This document shows, in pieces, positions 16,457 through 26,077 of a DNA stretch of 64,000 nt; within the stretch, counting starts at the first letter, position 1, and every line of letters starts with the position of its first letter. A program made the position numbers and the translations under genes. Source of the stretch: Zhenhengia yiwuensis. Lineage in GTDB: Bacteria > Bacillota > Clostridia > Lachnospirales > Cellulosilyticaceae. The stretch lies in the NCBI RefSeq assembly GCF_014384995.1, contig NZ_JACRSY010000007.1:72868-136867 (forward strand), written 5' to 3'. Below the pieces are notes generated by a model. The model saw only the letters and a program-made list of their open reading frames with translations. It was not told the origin of the DNA and did no database searches.

Positions 16457-18472
16457 TTATTCCCCTTTTACAACTTCTACTTCAATAGTGATAGAAGCTT
16501 TATTATTGGCATAGTCTGTCACTGTTAACGATACATTGTATGTACCAGCAGTTGTTGTATCCAGTTCTGAAAGGTCAGCTTCTACTCTACTGTTAAGTAC
16601 AATACCGTCTTTATCTACTGCACTTTCTATAAAGTCATTTGCCCAGTTAATCTTATTGGCATCTTCTTCTAATTTAATGGTGCGATACTCTGCTTTAGCT
16701 GCTAGAGTTGGAGGTGTTGTATTTTTATCATCAAAGATAACCACATCATTTTTAGAAACGGCTTCATTACCATTTTTGTCTTTGATTTTTACTTGAATAC
16801 CACTTGTATAAGTAGCTGCTACTGTCGTATCTACATCTACTATTTCTACTGTAGCAGTTGCCATATCAAGATTACCATCTATGTTATCTGTTGCAGTAAA
16901 GTCTTTTGTAAAGTCAATCTGAGATAGATCTGTTCCTACTGGATAATGGTAAGTACCTGTTACGAGTTTTTCAAACTTAGGTACAACATTATCCTGTGCC
17001 TTACCAGAATTTAAAGCTTTCTCTTTAATCGCAATGGCATCATCAAAAATACCTCTTTGTTGCTCAATCGCTACTGAATATTTTGGTGTATTATTTCGAC
17101 CATAAATAGAATCCCCTACTAATCTAATAAATTTACCACTAATACTAAATACATCTGCAAGCTCATTTACCACTGTTTCTTCACTACGTTTATGATAAAT
17201 ATCTACCATATCTTGGCCAATCTCTGGATGGAACATATCCATACCTATAAAGACACTCTTTTCGCCTTCTTCTTTAGGCTCACCTGTTTCCCCATTTAAA
17301 TACATATAGGTAGCCTGAATAGCCAGTGGAATTTTCTCTTCATCTGTTCCCTTTAAAATAGCATAGCTTTCACCTGGAATACGACAATCACGGTAGTTAG
17401 GATCATCAAGTGCCATATGGTCTGGTCTTGGGAACGGTACATAACCCATAGACTGACCTCTTTCTGCTAACTTCTGTGAATGAGATCGAGTCTTCCAGTC
17501 TTCAATAAGAGAAAAGACTGTTTCACCTCTACCGATAGATTCACGTCCATCTACAATATCTTGATTACCTTCTGCCTGATTTTGTACATATACTAAACCT
17601 GATTCAATAAGTTCTTGCGTAAAAGCCACTGCTTCTTTTGTAGCATCGGATTCTATTTCTAATCCATTACGTCCATAGATACTACCACCAGCTGCGTGTA
17701 CAGCTTGAAGCACAATGTCATAGTGGCTTGACCAGAAAGCTTCAATACGTCTTTCAGGACGCTCTGGTGCTTGACTATTGGTATAATGTCTATCAATTTT
17801 TTCTAAGTAGTCTTTAAATGTACTCCATGTCCAGTCGCCAGATAAATATAAATCTGTTGGATAAACTGTTTTGCCATCTACTTTAAGCGCATCTACTGCT
17901 TCAATATAGTCAATGTTGTACATAAGTGGTAAGAAGGTAATGTTATGGTCACCACCTAATCTTAAGAAGTAGTATTTGTCAAATACTTTAGGAGGATCTT
18001 CTTCTTTAAGGAGTTCTTCCCATTCATCTAATGGCTGCAAAATATTCTGCCCTAAAATCCCCCCTGCCCCATAGGTATAAATACGTGCTACATCACATAG
18101 TGGGTCTCCAGCTAATACACTTTGAAGGAGTACTTCCCCTGTATCTCCCGGAAATTGTACAAACTGGAAATCTACATTTAAAGTTTCTCTAATATGCTCA
18201 AGTACTTTTAGTTTTTCTGCTCTTGTCTCCTCATCCATGACATATTCCCCTGTCACAGGATCTTTGTAATTAGGGTCTTCCTCACTTGCAGCATGAGAAC
18301 CATAGCGAATCACAATCGGTTCTGCTTTGTCCTTGTTACTTTCTTCCTTAGCTACCCCTGTGGTGGATGTTTCCCCTGATGCAACCTCTTGACTGGCTGC
18401 ACTGCAACCTGTTAATAAAAGCGTACTTGCTAATGCCATCCCTATCACTTGTCTGTACTTTTTAAAAAACAT
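16457..18472 (-). CDS. Sugar ABC solute-binding lipoprotein with C-terminal Ig-like repeats
   Basis: The protein has 671 residues. A lipobox LLLTGC (C23) anchors it to the membrane, and an LplA-type binding domain spans about 50-510. Two beta-sandwich repeats follow (about 515-590 and 595-671), shown by DFTATDNIDGNL and TTTAGTYNVSLTVTDYANN, the pattern of bacterial Ig-like/DUF5011 domains. Extra Ig domains on a binding protein are unusual and may space it from the wall or bind polymer. It has no permease genes of its own and must share those of the neighbouring ABC sets. It lies 30 bases after the broken fucosidase copy. The start follows GGGAGG. Confidence 0.88.
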   Translation of the reverse strand: MFFKKYRQVIGMALASTLLLTGCSAASQEVASGETSTTGVAKEESNKDKAEPIVIRYGSHAASEEDPNYKDPVTGEYVMDEETRAEKLKVLEHIRETLNVDFQFVQFPGDTGEVLLQSVLAGDPLCDVARIYTYGAGGILGQNILQPLDEWEELLKEEDPPKVFDKYYFLRLGGDHNITFLPLMYNIDYIEAVDALKVDGKTVYPTDLYLSGDWTWSTFKDYLEKIDRHYTNSQAPERPERRIEAFWSSHYDIVLQAVHAAGGSIYGRNGLEIESDATKEAVAFTQELIESGLVYVQNQAEGNQDIVDGRESIGRGETVFSLIEDWKTRSHSQKLAERGQSMGYVPFPRPDHMALDDPNYRDCRIPGESYAILKGTDEEKIPLAIQATYMYLNGETGEPKEEGEKSVFIGMDMFHPEIGQDMVDIYHKRSEETVVNELADVFSISGKFIRLVGDSIYGRNNTPKYSVAIEQQRGIFDDAIAIKEKALNSGKAQDNVVPKFEKLVTGTYHYPVGTDLSQIDFTKDFTATDNIDGNLDMATATVEIVDVDTTVAATYTSGIQVKIKDKNGNEAVSKNDVVIFDDKNTTPPTLAAKAEYRTIKLEEDANKINWANDFIESAVDKDGIVLNSRVEADLSELDTTTAGTYNVSLTVTDYANNKASITIEVEVVKGE

Positions 18473-18501
18473 GAAACCCCTCCCTTATCTCTTTATTTTT
18501 C

Positions 18502-19876
18502 TTAAACTTCGAATTTAAACCCAACAGCAATTGTGTCTTCTTCTACAAGCTCACTTGGCACCCTTACCTGAACGCCTTCTTCTGTCTGTTTAAATACTAC
18601 GGATGTAGCAGTTCCTAATACAGTTACCTCTTTTACAGCTTGCTCTGTATAGGGAATATTAAAGACTTCTTCTACCTTTTCCCCTTCCTCACAAAGCTTA
18701 AAGGCATAAACTGTATGTTCTTTTGCTTTTTGAGTAAAGGCAAAACCATCTTGTAAATAAGGGCTACATACTCGCGTTCCGTAAATACCTTCCCCATTTT
18801 TATCTAACCATTTCCCCATCTCTTTAATACGCTTAATAGCTGTGCGAGGAAGTCTACCATCAGGTTGTGGGCCCACATTCAGTGCTAGATTACCACCTTT
18901 TGCTACAATATTCAGAAGCATATGGATAAGCTCTCTTGTGGATTTATAATCATCTTCATATGCAAAAGAGAAAGATGTTCCCATTGTAATACAACTTTCC
19001 CAAGGAACCGGAATAGGCTTAGATGGGATACACTGCTCTGGTGTAATATAGTTTTCATAAGGTCCACCAATAGTTCGATCAGCAGATATAATCCATGGCT
19101 GAATTTTACGAACCTTATCCACTGCCTCACCTAGGCGAATATCTTGCCCGCTTTGTTCACATACCCAGCCGGCGTCAAACCAGAGCACATCAATCTTGCC
19201 ATAACGTGTACAAAGCTCTAAAAGCTGATTATGGGTAAACTGTACAAATTCTTCCCAAAGGTCTTTATGCTCTTCTGGCTTATAAGAAGGCCCCCTCCAA
19301 GTGAAATCCCCTCGTTCCATATGAGGTGCCCAATAAGATGGCACATGCCAGTCTGCTTTTGAAAAGTAAGCGACAATACCTATCCCCTGTCTTCTAAAAG
19401 CTTCAAATAAATGTCCACAAATATCTGCATAATGGTGTGTATGGAATGGACAATCTTCCCCTGTAATTTTATAGTCTGAATACTGCGTATCCCACATACA
19501 AAAACCATCATGATGCTTCGTTGTAAAAATTAAATATTTAAATCCACCCTCTTTAGCTAACTTCGCCCATTCATCGGGTTGAAAACGAATAGGATTAAAG
19601 GTTTTATTTAAATTTTTATACTGCTCCTTAAACTCTTTGTTGGTTACGCCCCAATCCACACCATGTCTAGACCACTCTGCATCTTGGTCACTTAATGCCC
19701 AAGATTCTACTAATCCTAACTGTGAGTAAGGCCCCCCAATGCATCATCAGTGCTAACTTTTGATCTTGAAACCACTCTAAATGCTGTACAACTTTAGGTT
19801 CTACAGGTGGAACATAGTGATCAACTTTACTATAAGTATGTACACCTTGTTCTACTACTTGTTCATCTTGTGCCAT
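18502..19876 (-). pseudogene. GH29 alpha-L-fucosidase, frameshifted copy
   Basis: The frame starting at 19876 (MAQDEQVVEQGVHTYSKVDH) is lost at a run of six C at 19732-19737. The remainder stays open in another frame to 18502. The intact copy at 36416-37789 has five C at the same place, so a single inserted base explains the break. Apart from that, the two proteins differ at only about a dozen or so positions in 457, mostly near the C terminus. The GH29 nucleophile segment VLWFDAGW is preserved, which suggests a recent or reversible event, or a sequencing error. It heads the SBP-GH88-DUF2264 genes and is divergent from the AraC gene. Confidence 0.88.
18502..19876 (-). repeat. Long direct repeat, copy 1 (fucosidase gene)
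   Basis: This 1,375-base segment is near-identical to 36416-37789 and in the same orientation. Similarity falls sharply outside the coding region. Confidence 0.92.
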
Positions 19877-19968
19877 TCCTCATCCTCCTACATGATTTCA
19901 TCGCATAAATTTCGATAAAATATTTTTGTTATTGATAGTAATATTGTATAATATTATAAAAAATATTA

Positions 19969-20009
19969 TAATATACTATATTTCCTTTTCGCTATCTTAT
20001 CTTGTTCTA
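19969..20009. repeat. Diverged upstream segment shared by both fucosidase copies
   Basis: A 41-base stretch here matches 37881-37921 at 32 of 41 positions, by my count, with mostly transitions. It lies between the fucosidase and AraC starts and may contain the regulator-binding site. Confidence 0.5.
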
Positions 20010-20022
20010 GGAGGTTTCATAT

Positions 20023-20844
20023 ATGTCCTATTCTATTTACGAAAAGTTTACTTACAGTACATCTCATCTACACACTATTTTTCATGATCTTTGGCTCACA
20101 TCAGAGTTATCTTCTAAAGCTAAGATGCATTGGCATGAAAGTCTAGAGCTTATTTATGTCCTTGAAGGCATCTGTTCTATTGACTCGGATACAAGCTGTA
20201 TCTACGTTCACCCTGGTGAATTAGCCATTATTCCTTGTAATGAAAATCATAGAGTACAGTCCCAAACTTCTTTAAGTCATTATTACTGTCTCATTATTAA
20301 TCCATTAGATTGTGCTCATCTTCCTTTTTCACTAGAAAGTACTTCCTTTGAACCCATTACTAAAAATTCATTTGCTCTTGAACTTTTCCTTAAAATTACT
20401 GATGAACTCTCTAGTCATCCTATGTACTATCAATTTACAGTAAAATCACTTATTACTCACCTCATCATTGAACTTTACCGTCTGCATACTGCTACGCCTC
20501 AAGCTTTCATTACCCCCTCTACTCATAAGGATCCTAAAATGCTTTTAGTTCAAAAAGCTATCTTCTATATACGTACACACTTTACTGAAAACCTTTCTCT
20601 TGAAGAACTCTGTCTACATATTGGTGTAAGCAAATATTACCTTTGCCGTATTTTTAAAGAAGTAACTGGCAAAACCATTATCCAATTTATGAATGAACTA
20701 AAATGTCAGTATGCCCAAAAGCTTATCTATGAAGGCAACTACACGGTTAATCAAATATCTGAAATGAGTGGCTTTAACAGCCTCCCCTATTTCTATCGCA
20801 TTTATAAAAAGTATATAGGCATGACACCCTCTGCTTCTAAATAG
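20023..20844 (+). CDS. AraC-family transcriptional regulator (cupin + HTH)
   Basis: The protein has 273 residues. An N-terminal cupin sensor (about 30-100) carries HWHESLELIYVLEG and the HPGELAIIP turn. The C-terminal double helix-turn-helix (about 175-270) contains LEELCLHIGVSKYYLCRIFKE and the second helix pair ISEMSGFNSLPYFYRIYKK. It is divergent from the broken fucosidase gene across a 146-base AT-rich spacer. It therefore probably responds to a sugar and activates the fucosidase/SBP/GH88/DUF2264 operon. A weak relic of the same spacer sits before the second fucosidase. The start follows AGGAGG. Confidence 0.92.
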   Translation: MSYSIYEKFTYSTSHLHTIFHDLWLTSELSSKAKMHWHESLELIYVLEGICSIDSDTSCIYVHPGELAIIPCNENHRVQSQTSLSHYYCLIINPLDCAHLPFSLESTSFEPITKNSFALELFLKITDELSSHPMYYQFTVKSLITHLIIELYRLHTATPQAFITPSTHKDPKMLLVQKAIFYIRTHFTENLSLEELCLHIGVSKYYLCRIFKEVTGKTIIQFMNELKCQYAQKLIYEGNYTVNQISEMSGFNSLPYFYRIYKKYIGMTPSASK

Positions 20845-20853
20845 GTAGAAAAT

Positions 20854-20888
20854 AAAAAGTTCAACACCTTAAAGATGTTGAACTTTTT
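20854..20888. terminator. Terminator between convergent AraC and permease genes
   Basis: A perfect stem AAAAAGTTCAACA with its complement ends in a T run on both strands. Confidence 0.85.
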
Positions 20889-20918
20889 CTCTTAGATAAA
20901 ATATAAAAAAAGCAAATG

Positions 20919-21809
20919 CTATTCTTTTACGCTGCCTACTACTATACCTTTTATAAAGAACCTTTGTAGAAATGGATATACAATCAAAATAGGAATAATA
21001 GATAAAAACAGTTGAGAGCTTCTAATAGATTTATCACTCAATGCATTCATAGCTGCAAGTTGCTCTGGAGTCATATTAGTGATGTTTTTATTATTATTAA
21101 TAATCTGGGTTGCCAAAAAAGTAGCCATTGGATATTTCTCAGGACTATTCATATAGAACATTCCATCAAACCAACTATTCCAATGTCCAATCATTGTAAA
21201 TAAGAGCAGTGACGCTAGCGCAGGTAATGACATGGGCAAAAATACTTGGAATAAAATTTGCCAATGAGATGCTCCATCTATAGCAGCAGCTTCTTCCATC
21301 GCATGTGGAATACCTCTAAAGAAATTCATCATAATGATTACATTCCATATGCTTACTGCTCCAGGTAAAATCAGCACCCAAAAACTATTTAGCAGGTTTA
21401 ATGATTTTATAACCATATAGGTTGGAATAAGCCCTCCCCCTATAAACATAGTTATAGCAAAGAAAATCATATATTTATTCCTGTGTTTAAAATTCACCGA
21501 AGATTTAGAGAGTGGATAAGCTGTTAATACAATTAAGAACATATTAATAACTGAACCTATGACTACCCTTAAAACAGATATTCCTACAGAGTTAAAAAAG
21601 TCCTTTTTCTCTATAAGATACTTATAAGCTTCTAATGAAAAATTAATAGGATAAAAACTTACTTTTCCAGCTGCTGCCGCCGTACTATCACTTAACGATA
21701 ATGCTAGTATATGCAAAATAGGTAGGACACAGCTTAGCGTCACTAATGATAATACAACAATATTAAAAACATTAAAGACTTTTCTACTCATACTATCCTT
21801 TATCTTCAT
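20919..21809 (-). CDS. Carbohydrate ABC permease, LplC type
   Basis: This 296-residue protein has six hydrophobic helices and the inner-membrane EAA loop, here EEAAAIDGASHWQILFQVFLP, which docks on the ATPase. The N-terminal signature VLPILHILALSLS is typical of the LplC/YtcP subgroup. It is the last gene of an SBP-permease-permease operon. No ATPase is encoded, so a shared MsmX-like ATPase elsewhere is expected. The likely cargo is an oligosaccharide. Confidence 0.92.
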   Translation of the reverse strand: MKIKDSMSRKVFNVFNIVVLSLVTLSCVLPILHILALSLSDSTAAAAGKVSFYPINFSLEAYKYLIEKKDFFNSVGISVLRVVIGSVINMFLIVLTAYPLSKSSVNFKHRNKYMIFFAITMFIGGGLIPTYMVIKSLNLLNSFWVLILPGAVSIWNVIIMMNFFRGIPHAMEEAAAIDGASHWQILFQVFLPMSLPALASLLLFTMIGHWNSWFDGMFYMNSPEKYPMATFLATQIINNNKNITNMTPEQLAAMNALSDKSIRSSQLFLSIIPILIVYPFLQRFFIKGIVVGSVKE

Positions 21810-21832
21810 TTTATTCCCCTCCCTCTTATAAA

Positions 21833-22738
21833 TTAAAATACTCTATAATCTGTTGTTTTATAAGCAATCCAATAAGAAACGCCAACGAATACCATAGACA
21901 CTATTGACTTAAATAACCCAGCTGCTGCTGCCGCAGAGTATTGAGTTGAAATAATACCTAGCCTATATACAAAAGTATCAATAATATCTACTGTTTGTTC
22001 TACAATTGGATTATATAAAATAAAGATTTGTTCAAATCCTGCATTTAATATACCTCCTAGACCTAAAATAGTAAGAAGTATAACCATTCCACTTATACAC
22101 GGTATTGTAATCTTAAGAAGCTGTTTCCACCTTCCTGCTCCATCAACCATAGCTGCTTCATATAGGGTAGGGTCTACATTAGTAATAGCAGCTAAAAATA
22201 ATACTGTATTATAACCCATTCCTTTCCATACATCAGTTCCTATAATAATTTCTCTAAACCAATCATTACTTACAAGAAAAGGAATAGATTCTCCTCCTAA
22301 TAAGTTAATAAAATGGTTAATAGCTCCGTCATAGGCAAAAATTTCTATTATCATTCCACCAAGTATGGCCCATGAGAAAAAATAAGGTATAAATATAGTA
22401 GTTTGAACCAACCTCTTAAATTTCTGGCCTATAAGTTCATTAAGTAATAAGGCTAAGACTAAAGGTACTAAAATACTAAGTGTAATCTTAAAGAACGCTA
22501 TAATAAAAGTATTTCTTAAGGCATTCCAAAAGCTCGGCATAGAAAATATATAAGCAAATTGTTCGAACCCTACCCATTTAGAATCTATAAATCCCATTAA
22601 AGGTTTAAATTCTTGGAAAGCCATTACAATACCACCTAGAGGTAGATAAGCAAAAATGAGTGTCAGAATTACTGCTGGTAACAACATAATATGTAAAGCT
22701 TTTGCTTGGTATAAATCATTTTTCGTCTTTGCTTTCAT
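21833..22738 (-). CDS. Carbohydrate ABC permease, LplB type
   Basis: This 301-residue membrane protein has six helices. The EAA loop is YEAAMVDGAGRWKQLLKITIP, and the opening HIMLLPAVILTLIFAYLPLGG is typical of LplB/YtrG-like permeases. It pairs with the LplC-type permease encoded 24 bases downstream. It follows the SBP gene by about 70 bases. Confidence 0.92.
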   Translation of the reverse strand: MKAKTKNDLYQAKALHIMLLPAVILTLIFAYLPLGGIVMAFQEFKPLMGFIDSKWVGFEQFAYIFSMPSFWNALRNTFIIAFFKITLSILVPLVLALLLNELIGQKFKRLVQTTIFIPYFFSWAILGGMIIEIFAYDGAINHFINLLGGESIPFLVSNDWFREIIIGTDVWKGMGYNTVLFLAAITNVDPTLYEAAMVDGAGRWKQLLKITIPCISGMVILLTILGLGGILNAGFEQIFILYNPIVEQTVDIIDTFVYRLGIISTQYSAAAAAGLFKSIVSMVFVGVSYWIAYKTTDYRVF

Positions 22739-22809
22739 CCTTATTCCCCTTATCTATATATTTTTAAATTAGGGAGAAATCCCTTTGATCCCTCCCTAAT
22801 TTAAAAGTC

Positions 22810-24534
22810 CTATTTATTTTTATACCATTCATTTACTTCTGCTTGAATTTCACTTCCACCTAATTGTTCCCATTGGGCTACAAATTTATCAAAATCACTA
22901 ATTGGTGTTTCACCCATAACCATACTTAAGAAAGTTGTAGTCTCATATTTATCTAATTCACCCTGCTTCTTAATCATTGTTGGTGTTGTTACATATACCT
23001 CATTTATCCATTTCTCAGATTTACTATAGAGTTCATACATTTGTGCTACTCCACCATTTGGTGATACCCTACTTGTATATAATCCCCATACAACAGGATC
23101 TGTTGAACCATTCTTCATTTGTAAATAAGCATTCCAAGCTCCCCAAAACTCTGAATTAGCTGGAGCTTCTTCTGCTGTTATTTCTGTTTTTCCAACCTTA
23201 TCTGCCTCGCTTATAAAATTATAATTATCTATAAGTGACATAGGTGCATATACTCTATAAGGCAACCATGTATAAACATAGCTATCTGCCTCCAATTTTT
23301 GTTCTGGAGTCATATTTTCTTTATACTCAGGGTTAGCAATTTTAGCTTCATAGTTAAGTGACCAATTCATCATCTTAAAAAGAGCTTCTGGATTTTTAAA
23401 ATCCTTACTTACTGCCACAATTGTACCACTTGATATTCTAGGTACTAATATAGTTGGAGCTGCTCCATCTACAGTCAAAGTTGGTCCTACTACCCAGTCA
23501 GCATCTGGGTCATTTTTCTTATTATCATTTAATGGCCAGTTTGGTATCCACCAAGAACCTGGTATAATAGCATATTTCCCAGCTACTATATCTGAAACAA
23601 TAGGTGCATTAGCTGCATATACATCTTGTGCTGCAAAATCTTTTGCAAAATAACCCTTATCATACCATTCATTTAATTTAGTAAGTGCTTTTTTCATGTT
23701 CTCTTGCGTATGACTTGATATTAGATTTCCATTTCCATCATCGTACCATCCACCTAACGCTGTTTCATATGCTTGGAAGAATGCCCCAAAATCTGCTAAT
23801 CCACTATTCATTCCTTTTGCAGCAGGGAGTACTGGATCTCCTACTTTACCATTTCCATCTAAATCTAATGCCATTAACTTGTCACAAAGAGCCTCAAATT
23901 CAGCAATAGTTGTTGGTAAATCTGAGACTTCTTCTATCCCTAATTCCTTTAGTTTATTCATGTCATAATAAATTTGGCTTGTCACTTGTCCCTGATATGT
24001 ACCATTATAAAGTCCATATAATTTTCCATCTTTTCTACACGTATCAAGTACCTGCCCATCATAGTTAATAATTGCATCAATGTCATCCGTACGATACTGC
24101 TCGTAGGCCTCTGTTAAATCTCCAAGTCCCCCCTGAGATTGCAAATCTTCAAATTGTTCCATGCTAAGCATCATAATATCTGGCAGATTACCTGCTGCTA
24201 ATTCTGCGCCAAACTTTTGAGAATATTGATCTGAGTTTACAATCCAACTGTATTCTAGTTCAATATTCAATTCTTCCTTTAAGAGTTTTACCGCTGTTTG
24301 TGTCTCAGGTGTCACACTGTCTGGTGTATCTGGATTCTCAGGATCTCTATACCCTAAAACAACTTTAACTTTTACAGGCTCTTCATATTTCTCAACTAGT
24401 AGTTCTTCTGCTGTTTTACCGCTGTTTGTAGTAGATTGATTTGTATTTGTTGTAGCCACATCTTTACTGGCACACCCTACTACTCCTACACTAAACAATA
24501 CTCCTATTAACAGTATAGCAATATGCTTCCTCAT
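22810..24534 (-). CDS. Sugar ABC solute-binding lipoprotein, LplA type
   Basis: The protein has 574 residues with a lipobox VGVVGC (C21) and a type-1 binding fold. It carries the LplA-like acidic Ca-site pattern LDLDGNGKVGD and the recurrent LPDIMMLSMEQFEDLQ and PNGGVAQMYELY segments. It captures oligosaccharide outside the membrane and delivers it to the two permeases downstream. The two-component pair 24.7-27.8 kb lies just upstream on the same strand and is the likely controller. Confidence 0.92.
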   Translation of the reverse strand: MRKHIAILLIGVLFSVGVVGCASKDVATTNTNQSTTNSGKTAEELLVEKYEEPVKVKVVLGYRDPENPDTPDSVTPETQTAVKLLKEELNIELEYSWIVNSDQYSQKFGAELAAGNLPDIMMLSMEQFEDLQSQGGLGDLTEAYEQYRTDDIDAIINYDGQVLDTCRKDGKLYGLYNGTYQGQVTSQIYYDMNKLKELGIEEVSDLPTTIAEFEALCDKLMALDLDGNGKVGDPVLPAAKGMNSGLADFGAFFQAYETALGGWYDDGNGNLISSHTQENMKKALTKLNEWYDKGYFAKDFAAQDVYAANAPIVSDIVAGKYAIIPGSWWIPNWPLNDNKKNDPDADWVVGPTLTVDGAAPTILVPRISSGTIVAVSKDFKNPEALFKMMNWSLNYEAKIANPEYKENMTPEQKLEADSYVYTWLPYRVYAPMSLIDNYNFISEADKVGKTEITAEEAPANSEFWGAWNAYLQMKNGSTDPVVWGLYTSRVSPNGGVAQMYELYSKSEKWINEVYVTTPTMIKKQGELDKYETTTFLSMVMGETPISDFDKFVAQWEQLGGSEIQAEVNEWYKNK

Positions 24535-24625
24535 ACCTCTCCCCCTTTACACCTTATACAAAGTGCACTATTTATATATTAATTTTAAGAAAAATAAGTG
24601 CATTTTATAAGGTCTATTTGTCCAT

Positions 24626-24677
24626 AAAAAAAGTACAATTGTATCTATCCTCAATAACTTAAATACAATTGTACCCT
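24626..24677 (-). terminator. Terminator after the response regulator
   Basis: GTACAATTGTAT pairs with ATACAATTGTAC, followed on the reverse strand by TTTTTTT. It separates the two-component genes from the ABC operon. Confidence 0.8.
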
Positions 24678-24700
24678 TTTATAATACTTTCTTTCCATTT

Positions 24701-26077
24701 CTAAAGTTTTATATGACCTATCTTACTTTTATAACGTCTTCTATATTCCGTAGGCTTCATCCCAACTTTTTCTATAAATACTTTTCTAAAATACCTTTCA
24801 CTTGTAAACCCTGCATATTCCGCAACCATACAATGGGTGTAATTCGTTTCTTTTAATAATACTTTAGCCTTCTCTATTCTATATTGATTTAAATAATGAA
24901 CAAAAGTGTCTCCTGTAGCATTTTTAAAGACCTTACTAAAATGACTTTTACTCATTCCCACTTCTTTTAATATATCCTCTAAAGAGATCTCTTCCCGATA
25001 ATGTTGTTCCACATATTGTAGGACTTTTTGTATCATAGAGTTACTTAACATTTCATTTGATCCATCGTAAAATTGTGATTGAAGTATTTCTCTATTTTTC
25101 TTAAACCACTCTTTCCACTCATACCACCAATGAATCTTACTAATACTATCAAAATATCTAATCGTATCACTTCCTGTATACTTAGCCCATTCAATATATA
25201 ACTGATAAGCAAATACAGTAAGTTCTTCTTGAGATAATTGAAGATTGGCTAACTCTATTAGAGATTGATGATAAAACTTACTATCTGTTATCCATTCACT
25301 TCGATAAAATTGTTTAAATATCTTTTCCCACTCTATATCTTCTGTCCTTTCCTCCTTTTCTTCACCTAACTCATATATTCTAATATGTGGTTCATAGAGA
25401 TAGAACAACTTTGTCTGCCTAAAATACTCCATCTCTTTTCGTATTCTCTTATATGCTTTCCCCTGCAAATCTTTTACCAATACTCCATAAATTTCTTTTT
25501 TTGAATTTTTTATGTAGCTTATTGCTTCTTCACTAAAAGGTATTAAATAACTTTTTTGGTCTAAATATAAACCTGTTTCTATAAAAAACTTATCCTCTCC
25601 TAATAAGTCTTCTAATTCCTCTTCTTTTAAAGAAATAAGCACTATCCCTCTATTCCATGAGCAAAATACCTCTTTCATCTTTTTCTTCTCTATTTTTTCT
25701 ACCTTTATCTTATACAATATGCGGACCAAATTCTCTTCAAAATCCTCATTTTCAATCTGGTCTTTAGTCATATAATCTGCTATATCTAACCTTAAAGCTT
25801 TTTGTATCATATCGAATTCTCTGTGCATTGTTAATACAATAATATATAGATTTGGAAAATTAGCTTTTAGTTGTTCTAAATACTCTATTCCACATACTCC
25901 TGGCATTGTTAAGTCTGTGAGCAAAATATCTACCTCATGGCACATTAAAAATTCCAGAACTGCTTTACTAGTCCCAACCTCCCCTATTATCTTTGAGTCA
26001 TATTGATTCCAATCTATAAGCCCTATAATGCCTTTTCTGATTAATTTCTCATCCTCTGCTACCAATATCTTTAACAT
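24701..26077 (-). CDS. YesN-type response regulator with AraC output
   Basis: This regulator has about 458 residues. The N-terminal receiver (1-120) has the phospho-acceptor D55 in DILLTDLTMPG and the acidic pair in VAEDEKL. A long middle linker follows, then the C-terminal AraC double HTH (about 355-455) with LEDILKEVGMSKSHFSKVFK and VAEYAGFTSERYFRKVF. I chose the ATG at 26077 because GGGGAG lies just before it. It overlaps the kinase gene by 29 bases, so they are co-translated. It probably activates the adjacent ABC operon in response to extracellular glycan. Confidence 0.92.
   Translation of the reverse strand: MLKILVAEDEKLIRKGIIGLIDWNQYDSKIIGEVGTSKAVLEFLMCHEVDILLTDLTMPGVCGIEYLEQLKANFPNLYIIVLTMHREFDMIQKALRLDIADYMTKDQIENEDFEENLVRILYKIKVEKIEKKKMKEVFCSWNRGIVLISLKEEELEDLLGEDKFFIETGLYLDQKSYLIPFSEEAISYIKNSKKEIYGVLVKDLQGKAYKRIRKEMEYFRQTKLFYLYEPHIRIYELGEEKEERTEDIEWEKIFKQFYRSEWITDSKFYHQSLIELANLQLSQEELTVFAYQLYIEWAKYTGSDTIRYFDSISKIHWWYEWKEWFKKNREILQSQFYDGSNEMLSNSMIQKVLQYVEQHYREEISLEDILKEVGMSKSHFSKVFKNATGDTFVHYLNQYRIEKAKVLLKETNYTHCMVAEYAGFTSERYFRKVFIEKVGMKPTEYRRRYKSKIGHIKL

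Noticed and set aside
18912..19134. Small frames inside the fucosidase copies on both strands (also 36826-37048)
   Set aside because: They recur in both copies only because the copies are alike; they overlap the GH29 catalytic region and have no start signals.
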